Source of the DNA: DASWJZ01 sp050728815
GTDB lineage: Bacteria; Pseudomonadota; Alphaproteobacteria; Rhizobiales; Afifellaceae
Direction: 5' to 3'
NCBI GenBank assembly: GCA_050728815.1
Contig: JBOHKB010000262.1
Coordinates: 1-6,994 of the forward strand
DNA length: 6,994 nucleotides
Position numbers and translations under genes: made by a program. This document shows positions 1 to 6,811 of the stretch, in pieces. Position 1 is the stretch's first letter. Every line of letters starts with the position of its first letter. Under the pieces are notes generated by a model. That model worked only from the letters and a program-made list of their open reading frames with translations. It searched no databases and was not told the DNA's origin.

Positions 1-2754
1 CACGACGCTACTCCGTTCCTCCGCATCCTGGAACGGCTTGCACTCGGTGCCGGACAGGAGCCAATCGCGCGCGACGCAGAGCACCTCGCTGCGTTAATGG
101 CGTATTCCGCACGTCTCGTCCGTGGCATCGCGCGTGATCGTTTGACCGAACTCCGCGAAACGGGGATCGGGCATCACCCGCTCTTGCAGGTCAGGCAAGA
201 ATTCCGCGACGTTCTCTACGCCCACCCTGAGGCAGGAGGCTACGCCGCCAAGGATTTTGACGCTCTGTTCTCAGCAGCGTTCGCGCAGACGCTCGCGTTT
301 GGCCTGCTGTTGGTGCGCGAGGCGACTGGAGAAGTCGTGGGGCCGGATTCTTGGGAGCACATGCCGGAAGAGCACCCGCTGATGCGGACGGCTCTTCGGG
401 TGCTGAGCCTAACTGAGGTCGTACAGGACATCGGCATCGGCTTTGAGGTCATGTGCGACACGGTGAATAGTTTGGCGCCGGAGATTCTCGTCGCCAGACC
501 CGGTCGGCGTGATCCCATTCTCTATTTCTACGAGGACTTTCTGCGGACGTTCGACCCGGAGGCGCGTGAGCGGTTCGGGGTCTACTATACGCCGGTGGAA
601 GTCGTCCGCTACATGGTCGGCGCGCTTGACCGGGCAGTCCGCGACAACCTTGCGACCCAAGGTCTGCGTGATCCTGCGGTCACGATTCTCGATCCGGCGG
701 CCGGCACGGGCACATTCCTGCTTGGAATTGCGGAGCGCGTCCGGGAACAGGCGAGGGCCGAGGCCGGTGAAGGGATGGCAGCGCTTACCTTGCAGGATCT
801 CGCTCATCGGATGTTCGGCTTCGAGCTGCTCGTCGGTCCTTACGCAGTCGCACACTACCGATTGCATCACGCGCTGCGCGGTCGGCGGGAAGAAGAAGGT
901 GGACATAGCGACCAGCTCGTTCTGCCGCGGCTCGGCGTCTACCTGACGGACACGTTGGCGGCGCCCGGGGCTACGGCCCCGTTGGGTCCGCTTGGATTCG
1001 TCTCCGAAGGGATCGCTGATGAGCGGCGCGAGGCAAACCGCATCAAATCGGAGCATCCGATTTTGGCGATCGTCGGCAACCCCCCATATCGCAGGCTCGA
1101 GGAAGGGGAAAACCGCACGCTTGTTGGGGACTGGATGGATCGCGTCTGGGACGATCTGAAGGAGCCGGTGCGCAACGCTGGCCAGGGCAATCAGCTCAAC
1201 ACCTTTCCCGAGCTGTCCGTGGCGTTCTGGCGTTGGGCGATCTGGAAGATATTCGAGGCAGAGAACGCACCGCAGCGTGGCGTCGTCGCGTTCATCAGTA
1301 ATCGAAAATTTCTGACCGGCTGGCCCTACGCAGGCTTGCGCAAGATGCTTCGCGAGCGTTTCGACCGGATCGAGATCTTCGATCTTCGCGGCGATGTGCG
1401 GCGAGGCGAGCGTGCGGGCGTGGATACGGACCAGGGCGTGTTCAACATCATGGTCGGCACGGCGATCACCTTGGCCATTGCGGGCGGAAGCAAGTCGGAT
1501 GGCGAAGCAGCCGACGTGTCATACCTCGACTGCTGGGCTGAGGGCCTGTTTGCACGCCAATCGAAGCTCAATTGGCTCTCGGGCGGTGCCGAAACCGGCA
1601 CACAGCCTAATGCCGTGGCCGTGCAGCGTGGCCTCATGGATGACATGAGGCCGGAACCCTTTGAGAACGGCGAATGGATGAGCATTGGTTCGTGCTTTTC
1701 GTTTCGCAGAAGTGGCGTTCAAACGAAGCGAGACGATTTTGTCTATTCGCCGTCTCGCGAGACGCTGACAGAAAGACTCGCTGAGTTTCGTCGACTGGGG
1801 GATGAGCAAGCCGCTGAGGTTTTTGCGGGAACTTCGGCACGCCCCTGGAGCGTTGCCCGCGCCCAGCCAGTGAATGAAGCCCTCGTTCGAACGGTCGCAT
1901 ATCGACCGCTCGATAGACGGTGGCTCTACAACCACACGAATTTCATCGATCGCCCTCGGCCCGAACTTCAGCAAGTTTGGGGAAATGACAACGTCTGTCT
2001 GTATGCGATGCCTAGCGGTACGGGCGCGGGCCCGGCGGCTTGGTGCCACAGCCTTCTTCCGGACTACCATGCCTTTCGTGGCAGCTACGGAGGCTATGCT
2101 TTTCCACTATATGATCGGCGACCAGACGTCGCTGCTTTCAATGTTTCATCGGCGCTGATTGAGAGCTTAAGAGCAGCCTATGGAGCGCTTCCGGGCGCCG
2201 AAGATGTGTTTGATGCGATCTTATGCCTGCTCTCCGCTCGATCTTACACCCTGCGCTTCGCCGAAGATCTCGAGGATGTTTTCCCCCATGTTCCGTTTCC
2301 CGCTGAGCCCGCCATCTTTGAAGATGCAGTCCGCGTCGGTCGCGAGATTAGGGCGGTCGAGACCTTCGCGCGGCCGCCGGGCGAGGTATATCGCCGGCCC
2401 GACTTTGCTCGCGTCGTCAGCGAGCCGCGAGGTGCCGTGGTGCCGGTCGAATATGCCGATGGAGCGATTACCCTGTGCGATGATGGCTCCGGCCGTATCA
2501 CCGGATTACCGCTTTCGGTGTGGGACTTCTCCGTTAGTGGCTACCGTGTTCTGCCACGCTGGCTCGAAGCACGGATCGGCTTGCTGGCCGACCTCGCATT
2601 GGTGAGCGAGCTTCGCGATATCTGTGGGCGCATCGCCGAACTGATTGAACTCTTCGCCGAAGCCGATACCGTCTTGGCAGCCACATTGCACGAAACGCTG
2701 ACCCGCGAGGCGCTGGGTTTCGATTCTGCAAGGCAAGAGCCGGATGACGGATAA
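1..2754 (+). CDS. Type ISP-class N6-adenine DNA methyltransferase with C-terminal specificity region (5' partial)
   Basis: Predicted to transfer a methyl group from S-adenosylmethionine to adenine in a specific DNA site. The frame is open from base 1 (reading H-D-A-T-P-F-L-R) through the first ATG at 97, so the true start probably lies upstream. Numbering from the ATG at 97, I see an R-F-G-V-Y-Y-T-P motif at 159-166, typical of the entry to the N6 methylase domain; motif I D-P-A-A-G-T-G-T-F at 199-207 (SAM binding); F-E at 242-243; and catalytic motif IV N-P-P-Y at 328-331. After about residue 590 comes a region resembling the type ISP C-terminal specificity domain, with Y-R-P-L-D-R-R-W at 602-609 and D-Y-H-A-F near 656. 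Full ISP enzymes carry an N-terminal nuclease and helicase and run to about 1600 residues. The 917 codons seen contain neither, but the N-terminus is cut off, so solo methylase and full enzyme cannot be told apart here. The gene overlaps the next ORF by 11 bases. Third-position GC bias is weaker than in the genes to its right. Confidence 0.9.
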   Translation, partial: HDATPFLRILERLALGAGQEPIARDAEHLAALMAYSARLVRGIARDRLTELRETGIGHHPLLQVRQEFRDVLYAHPEAGGYAAKDFDALFSAAFAQTLAFGLLLVREATGEVVGPDSWEHMPEEHPLMRTALRVLSLTEVVQDIGIGFEVMCDTVNSLAPEILVARPGRRDPILYFYEDFLRTFDPEARERFGVYYTPVEVVRYMVGALDRAVRDNLATQGLRDPAVTILDPAAGTGTFLLGIAERVREQARAEAGEGMAALTLQDLAHRMFGFELLVGPYAVAHYRLHHALRGRREEEGGHSDQLVLPRLGVYLTDTLAAPGATAPLGPLGFVSEGIADERREANRIKSEHPILAIVGNPPYRRLEEGENRTLVGDWMDRVWDDLKEPVRNAGQGNQLNTFPELSVAFWRWAIWKIFEAENAPQRGVVAFISNRKFLTGWPYAGLRKMLRERFDRIEIFDLRGDVRRGERAGVDTDQGVFNIMVGTAITLAIAGGSKSDGEAADVSYLDCWAEGLFARQSKLNWLSGGAETGTQPNAVAVQRGLMDDMRPEPFENGEWMSIGSCFSFRRSGVQTKRDDFVYSPSRETLTERLAEFRRLGDEQAAEVFAGTSARPWSVARAQPVNEALVRTVAYRPLDRRWLYNHTNFIDRPRPELQQVWGNDNVCLYAMPSGTGAGPAAWCHSLLPDYHAFRGSYGGYAFPLYDRRPDVAAFNVSSALIESLRAAYGALPGAEDVFDAILCLLSARSYTLRFAEDLEDVFPHVPFPAEPAIFEDAVRVGREIRAVETFARPPGEVYRRPDFARVVSEPRGAVVPVEYADGAITLCDDGSGRITGLPLSVWDFSVSGYRVLPRWLEARIGLLADLALVSELRDICGRIAELIELFAEADTVLAATLHETLTREALGFDSARQEPDDG

Positions 2755-3046
2755 AGCTGACCTTTTCGGGCATCGCCCAGCGCAAGAAAGTCTCTTCGGT
2801 CGTGGCGAAGATCGCTTGCAGCCGCCTGATAGGCGCGCCATGCCCGATCCGGAAGTGGTTCGCCTGCGCTTGAGATCGCTCCTTGAAACAGCTCGGACGG
2901 CAGAGAAAATGCCATGGTCGGAACGAGATGCGAGGATGTGGCAGACGGTGTTTCCCAATATGGCCAAGTGGCTGCCGGACGACGAAGCGAACCAACTGCG
3001 TTTCGAGTTCGCCCAGGAAATGGAGCGCTTAAGACAGGCCGCGTGA
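2744..3046 (+). CDS. Small conserved hypothetical protein coupled to the ISP-type methylase
   Basis: A 100-residue protein with no assigned function. From memory, similar small ORFs follow ISP-type methylases in other alphaproteobacteria; this needs a search. Its ATG lies inside the methylase gene, overlapping its end by 11 bases, so the two are probably translationally coupled; a weak AAGAG (2735-2739) precedes the start. The N-terminus is short, charged and probably disordered, with two similar pieces, D-L-F-G at 6-9 and S-L-F-G at 16-19. The second belongs to Q-E-S-L-F (14-18), which fits the Q-x-x-L-F pattern of bacterial sliding-clamp-binding peptides. The C-terminal part is the apparently conserved core: P-W-S-E-R-D-A-R-M-W at 57-66, then a predicted amphipathic helix rich in charged residues to the end. 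There is no signal peptide or membrane segment. It may be an accessory subunit or regulator of the methylase; that role is inferred only from the overlap. Confidence 0.8.
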   Translation: MTDKADLFGHRPAQESLFGRGEDRLQPPDRRAMPDPEVVRLRLRSLLETARTAEKMPWSERDARMWQTVFPNMAKWLPDDEANQLRFEFAQEMERLRQAA

Positions 3047-3065
3047 TGCCCTTTCCCAGACGGGC

Positions 3066-4436
3066 CTACCCCACCTTATTCCCCACCACCGTCACCCCCT
3101 CGACCGCCTCTTTCCCATCACCCAACTCCCCCGTCGCCACTTCGTCCCAGCGCATTCCGAGGATCGCGCCCCGCTCCGCGCCCGTAACAAGGTTCCCCGT
3201 AATCAGCGCCGGGCCCGCCCCCTCCACCACGCTCACCGCGACCCCGATCTGCGTCCGCCTGATCACGTTCCCCGTCGCCGCCACGTCGCGGAGATGCGGC
3301 CCCCAGCCGAGCTGTAGCCCCCACACCGCATCCTCCACCACGTTCCCCGTGATCGCCACGTCCGCCTCGGCGGAAATCCCGGCGCCGGTCTGCGGGTTGC
3401 CGTCGGGATAGGTCGGCCCGCCGCTGATCCGCCGCACCACGTTCCCCGATACCGTCCCGAGCCGCCCGCCGTGGCGGAAGAAGTTGGTGAGCGAGATGCC
3501 GCCCACCGCCGTGTCGATGAGATTGTCGGCGACCACCGCGCCCTCGAACGAAAACTCCACGTAGATCGCCATCTCGCCTGAGCGCGTGGCGACATTGCCG
3601 GTCACCGAAACGCCGTCGGAGGAGAAGCAGCGTATGGCGGAGAAGGCGCACTCGTCGATGCGGTTGCCCGAGACGATGACGCCGTTCGCCTTGTCGAGGT
3701 TGATGCCGTTGCCGTTCTCGCCCGTCCCGCCGCTCTCGGCGCGGATTCTCGAGACGCGGTTGCCGGTGACGATGGAATTGTCGGCGCCTTCCTCGTCGCG
3801 CGCGATGAGAATGCCGGTGTCGCCGCAATCGGCGACGCTGTTCGACAGAATCTCCATGCCGCGCGACTGCGCGATGTCGATCCCCGCGCGGCGTATCCCG
3901 GAAAAATCCGAGCGCGTAACGCGGCCCGCCGCGTCGCGGAGCGTGACGCCGGAGGCGGCGCTCCCGGTCACGCGGCAATCGTCGATCGAAAGCTCGTCCA
4001 CGTCGTTTGCGTCGAGGAGCGCCGGCGCGCTCATCGGGAGGCCGGCCCCGTCGAGCGTCACGCCGTCGAGCCGGAGCGCGCGCGCGTGCCGCGCCTCCAG
4101 CATGAAGCGCCCGCCGCGGAAGGCGAGGCGCGTCTCGCCGGGCACGCCGACCAGATGCGCGTAGCTCGGCAGCATCACCCCAGAAATCTCGTAGCGGCCG
4201 GGCCTCAGGAACAGCGGGCGCGATTCCGCCTCGGCGCGCGCCAGCGCCTGCATGAGGACTTCGCTTTGGTCGTCGGGCGAGCCCGGCGTGAGAGTGGGAT
4301 CGGCGGCGTCGAAAAGCCCGCTCCGGAGCGCCTGCGCGACAGCTCTCCCAGGTGTGGCCACACATGGTCCAAGCGCGGCCCAGGACAGAGCGCCGAGGGC
4401 CGCACGTCGGGTGATTCCACGCTTTTTCCAATGCAT
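3066..4436 (-). CDS. TIGR03808-type Tat-exported protein with right-handed beta-helix repeats
   Basis: A 456-residue exported protein of unknown function. The N-terminus is a twin-arginine signal: T-R-R-A-A-L at 9-14 followed by an alanine-rich hydrophobic stretch, with A-V-A (32-34) or A-Q-A (34-36) as likely signal peptidase sites. The mature part begins with a pectate-lyase-like segment (D-Q-S-E-V-L-M-Q-A-L-A-R-A, then a P-G-R-Y-E-I-S-G motif), the usual opening of parallel beta-helix proteins. It continues as many coils marked by T-G-N-V, S-G-N-R or A-D-N-L turns, for example S-G-N-R-I-D, T-G-N-V-A-T, S-G-N-V-V-R, T-G-N-V-V-E and T-G-N-V-I-R, and ends in V-G-N-K-V-G. I recognise this as the family called TAT-translocated repetitive protein TIGR03808. 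The fold occurs in polysaccharide-active enzymes, but I cannot point to catalytic residues. It is convergent with the methylase unit and divergent from the radical SAM gene. The start is supported by the intact Tat motif, not by its ribosome site: the nearest AAGAGA (4452-4457) is 15 bases away. Confidence 0.9.
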   Translation of the reverse strand: MHWKKRGITRRAALGALSWAALGPCVATPGRAVAQALRSGLFDAADPTLTPGSPDDQSEVLMQALARAEAESRPLFLRPGRYEISGVMLPSYAHLVGVPGETRLAFRGGRFMLEARHARALRLDGVTLDGAGLPMSAPALLDANDVDELSIDDCRVTGSAASGVTLRDAAGRVTRSDFSGIRRAGIDIAQSRGMEILSNSVADCGDTGILIARDEEGADNSIVTGNRVSRIRAESGGTGENGNGINLDKANGVIVSGNRIDECAFSAIRCFSSDGVSVTGNVATRSGEMAIYVEFSFEGAVVADNLIDTAVGGISLTNFFRHGGRLGTVSGNVVRRISGGPTYPDGNPQTGAGISAEADVAITGNVVEDAVWGLQLGWGPHLRDVAATGNVIRRTQIGVAVSVVEGAGPALITGNLVTGAERGAILGMRWDEVATGELGDGKEAVEGVTVVGNKVG

Positions 4437-4566
4437 CCGGGTTTTTCGCTGTCTCTTAGGAAAAAATTCTTCGTGGCGGATTGGACACTTTTCCCGCCGC
4501 AGGCGGCCGCAAGCTCCATCCGCGCTGGCCAGACTCGCGCAAATACCTTAGAAAGCCGTTGAGTTT
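4437..4566. promoter_or_regulatory. Divergent intergenic region, presumed promoters for both flanking genes
   Basis: These 130 bases separate two genes that read away from each other, so promoters for both should lie here or overlap the gene starts. An AT-rich patch at 4461-4471 stands out from the GC-rich surroundings and lies 25-35 bases before the beta-helix gene's start. A TTGGAC at 4481-4486 resembles a -35 box on the + strand, but no convincing -10 box follows at the right distance. A small hairpin (CCGCC at 4494-4498, GGCGG at 4502-4506, three-base loop) is too short to call a terminator. No operator or riboswitch is recognisable. Confidence 0.45.
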
Positions 4567-6414
4567 ATGGGCGTTGCCAAGCGGGAGGGCGGCGTGGCCG
4601 ACCCGGTGCGGGATCGTATTTTCCACCTCATCCTGATCAAGCCGACGCATTACGACGACGACGGCTACCCGCTGCAGTGGCGGAGATCCATCATACCTTC
4701 CAACACCTTGGCCTGCGTCGCCGGGCTTGCGGACGATTGCCGCGAGCGGAGAGTCCTCGGCAAGGACGTCGAGGTCAGGATCACCGCGCTCGACGAGACC
4801 AACTACCGCACGCGTCCGGACAAGCTGATCGCCATGGTCCGCCGCGACGGCGGGCGCGGAATGCTGGGCCTGGTCGGCGTCCAGACCAACCAGTTCCCGC
4901 GCGCGATCGCCATCGCACGGCCGTTCCTGAAGGCGGGCATCCCGATCTGCATGGGCGGCTTCCATGTCTCCGGCTCGCTCGCCATGCTCGACGAAGCGCC
5001 TCCCGAGCTCGTTGCAGCCGCCGACATGGGAATCTCCTTCTTCATTGGCGAGGCCGAGGACGGGCGATTCGAGGAAGTGATTGCAGATGCTTACGCGGGA
5101 AAGCTCAAGCCCCGCTACGACTGGCGCGACAAGCTTCCGAACCTTGAAGGAGCGCCGGTTCCCTTCCTCGGCCGGGACGAGGTCGACCGCACCTACGGCT
5201 CGCACGGCAGCTTTGATCTCGGGCGCGGCTGCCCGTTCCAGTGCTCGTTCTGCACCATCATCAACGTGCAGGGGCGCGTCAGCCGCTTCCGCTCCGCCGA
5301 CGACCTCGAAAAGATCGTGCGCGCCAATCATGCGATCGGCGTCGACCGCTTCTTCCTGACCGACGACAACCTTGCCCGCAACCGCAACTGGCAGGCCTTT
5401 TTCGACCGGCTTATCGAGCTACGTCAGAAGGAGGGGATCAGGGTCTATCTGCAGGTGCAGGTGGACACCCTCTGCCACCGCATCCCCGGATTCATCGAGA
5501 AGGGGGTGAAGGCCGGCATCGACAACGTCTTCATCGGCATGGAGAACATCAATCCCGACAACCTCGCCGCGGTGAAGAAGTCGCAGAACCGGCTGCTGGA
5601 ATACCGGCAGATGCTGCTCGAGTGGAAGAAGCACCCGGTCATCATCACCGCCGGCTATATCCTCGGCATGCCGCACGACACGCGGAAATCCATTCTCCAC
5701 GACATCGACATCATCAAGCGCGAGCTGCCGATCGACCTGATTTACTTCACGAATCTGACGCCGCTGCCGGGCTGCGAGGACCACCAGCGTCTGACGCGCC
5801 AGAAGATCTGGATGGACCCCGACCACAACAAGTACGACCTGAACCACCGCGTGACGCACCACCAGAAGATGTCTGACGAGGAATGGGACCAAGTCTATGC
5901 CGAGGTGTGGCACCGGTTCTATTCATTCGAGCATATCGAGACGATCTTCCGGCGCCTGGCGGCGCTTGGCTCGAACAAGCGCTATTCGACGTTGCACCGG
6001 CTGCTCTGGTACCGGGACTTTCACCGGCTCTACGGCTGCCATCCGCTGGAGGGCGGGGTCGGCCGCATGAAGTTCCGCAAGGACCGGCGGCCGGGAATGA
6101 AGCTCGAGAACCCGCTGATCTTCTACCCGAAGTTCTGGGCGTCCGAGGCGCGAAACATCGCCTCGATGTATGTCACCTATCTGCGCATGCGCAAAATATT
6201 GCTCCGCATCCTGGCGGACCCCGAGGCGCGCACCTACCGTGACACGGCCATCACCGCGCCGGGCCTCGACGAGCTGAGCCTCGGCATCTACGCGGAGACG
6301 CGCGGCACGGCCGAAGCGATCGCGAAGCGCACGCGGCAGCAGCGGATCAAGGACGACGCGCGCTCCAGGCACGACGACGAGCACGAAGTGATTCCGCTCG
6401 CCGCCGCCGAATAG
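4567..6414 (+). CDS. Radical SAM protein with N-terminal B12-binding-like domain, substrate unknown
   Basis: A 615-residue predicted cytoplasmic iron-sulfur enzyme that should cleave S-adenosylmethionine to start radical chemistry. The cluster motif C-x3-C-x2-C is intact at C222, C226 and C229 (C-P-F-Q-C-S-F-C). Later barrel segments include F-I-G-M-E-N-I-N-P-D and Y-I-L-G-M-P-H-D-T, as in B12-type (class B) radical SAM enzymes. Residues of about 20-170 look like a B12-binding Rossmann fold, with G-G-F-H-V at 130-134 matching the late G-G-x-H element. I do not see the D-x-H-x-x-G cobalt-ligand motif, so cobalamin may be absent or bound base-on. The roughly 200 residues after the barrel are rich in aromatic and basic residues and end in a charged tail (R-Q-Q-R-I-K-D-D and H-D-D-E-H). 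Methyltransfer, lipid modification and pigment chemistry are all possible, and nothing here decides between them. Codon bias is strongly GC, as in a native gene. The start may instead be GTG 4594. Confidence 0.88.
   Translation: MGVAKREGGVADPVRDRIFHLILIKPTHYDDDGYPLQWRRSIIPSNTLACVAGLADDCRERRVLGKDVEVRITALDETNYRTRPDKLIAMVRRDGGRGMLGLVGVQTNQFPRAIAIARPFLKAGIPICMGGFHVSGSLAMLDEAPPELVAAADMGISFFIGEAEDGRFEEVIADAYAGKLKPRYDWRDKLPNLEGAPVPFLGRDEVDRTYGSHGSFDLGRGCPFQCSFCTIINVQGRVSRFRSADDLEKIVRANHAIGVDRFFLTDDNLARNRNWQAFFDRLIELRQKEGIRVYLQVQVDTLCHRIPGFIEKGVKAGIDNVFIGMENINPDNLAAVKKSQNRLLEYRQMLLEWKKHPVIITAGYILGMPHDTRKSILHDIDIIKRELPIDLIYFTNLTPLPGCEDHQRLTRQKIWMDPDHNKYDLNHRVTHHQKMSDEEWDQVYAEVWHRFYSFEHIETIFRRLAALGSNKRYSTLHRLLWYRDFHRLYGCHPLEGGVGRMKFRKDRRPGMKLENPLIFYPKFWASEARNIASMYVTYLRMRKILLRILADPEARTYRDTAITAPGLDELSLGIYAETRGTAEAIAKRTRQQRIKDDARSRHDDEHEVIPLAAAE
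4583..4589 (+). promoter_or_regulatory. Ribosome binding site favouring a GTG start at 4594 for the radical SAM gene
   Basis: GGGAGGG contains the core GGAGG (4584-4588), five bases before an in-frame GTG at 4594-4596. The ATG at 4567 has only weak purine runs upstream (GAAAG at 4551-4555). Starting at GTG would remove nine residues and give a protein beginning M-A-D-P-V-R-D, directly before the first beta strand (F-H-L-I-L-I-K-P). That is a more usual length for the B12-like domain. This is inferred from spacing and motif only. Confidence 0.55.
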
Positions 6415-6462
6415 CGGCTACCCTACTCTGTGCGTGCCTGAACCTCCGCACCGTGGGCGGGG

Positions 6463-6783
6463 CTACTCCAGGACGACCGCAGTTCCCGACGCCGAAACCA
6501 TGAGCATCGAGCCCTTGTCGCCGAGCGCCTCGTAGTCGAGGTCGACCCCGATCACGGCATTGGCGCCGAGGTGCAACGCTTCCTGCTCCATTTCCGCGAT
6601 CGCGATCAGCCGCGCCTCCCGGAGCGCGTTCTCGTAGCCGCCCGTGCGCCCACCGACGATGTCGCGGATGCTGGCGAAGAAATCGCGAAAAATATTTGCG
6701 CCCAGGATGGCTTCACCCATGACGAGCCCAAGGTACTCGCGCACTTTGCGGCCTTCAACGGAATGCGTCGTCGTAACGAGCAT
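6463..6783 (-). CDS. ybjQ: YbjQ / UPF0145 family protein
   Basis: A 106-residue cytoplasmic protein, full length for the UPF0145 (DUF74, YbjQ) family, which forms oligomers and is annotated as a putative heavy-metal-binding domain; its true role is unknown. The family signatures are visible: a start of strand type (M-L-V-T-T-T), the central G-G-R-T-G-G-Y and the run of alanines and acids that follows it (A-L-R-E-A-R), then G-A-N-A-V-I-G-V-D-L-D-Y and the closing M-L-M-V-S-A-S-G-T-A-V. Nothing looks truncated or broken. It starts 28 bases after the stop of the mutase gene on the same strand, so co-transcription is likely, and it is convergent with the radical SAM gene, 48 bases away. A perfect Shine-Dalgarno sequence fixes the start. 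Confidence 0.93.
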   Translation of the reverse strand: MLVTTTHSVEGRKVREYLGLVMGEAILGANIFRDFFASIRDIVGGRTGGYENALREARLIAIAEMEQEALHLGANAVIGVDLDYEALGDKGSMLMVSASGTAVVLE

Positions 6784-6789
6784 GGTCGG

Positions 6790-6796
6790 CCTCCTT
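6790..6796 (-). promoter_or_regulatory. Strong ribosome binding site of ybjQ
   Basis: On the - strand this reads AAGGAGG, a full anti-16S match, six bases before the ATG at 6781-6783. It lies in the short gap after the mutase stop codon. It suggests ybjQ is translated efficiently on its own even if transcribed from the upstream mutase promoter. Confidence 0.85.
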
Positions 6797-6811
6797 GTCT
6801 GTCGCTTCGCA

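Noticed and set aside
409..1056. A 215-codon open frame antisense to the methylase
   Set aside because: It lies opposite motifs I and IV of the methylase and shows no family features of its own.
3190..3449. Repeats considered as a CRISPR-like or intergenic repeat array
   Set aside because: They are in frame with a protein, only 11 bases long, and encode the beta-helix turn.
3118..4431. A 437-codon open frame on the - strand, offset from the beta-helix gene
   Set aside because: It is almost all arginine, glycine and alanine, with no fold-like pattern. It is a high-GC shadow of the real gene, which has the Tat signal and regular repeats.
4481..4486. TTGGAC as a -35 box for the radical SAM gene
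   Set aside because: No plausible -10 box lies 16-18 bases downstream, where the sequence is almost pure G+C.
4456..5331. A 291-codon open frame antisense to the radical SAM gene
   Set aside because: No recognisable motif or good ribosome site. The + strand frame carries the clear cluster motif, so this is a shadow frame.
6403..6418. Possible terminator hairpin at the end of the radical SAM gene (GCCGC / GCGGC)
   Set aside because: The stem is only five pairs, overlaps the stop codon, and has no T run after it.
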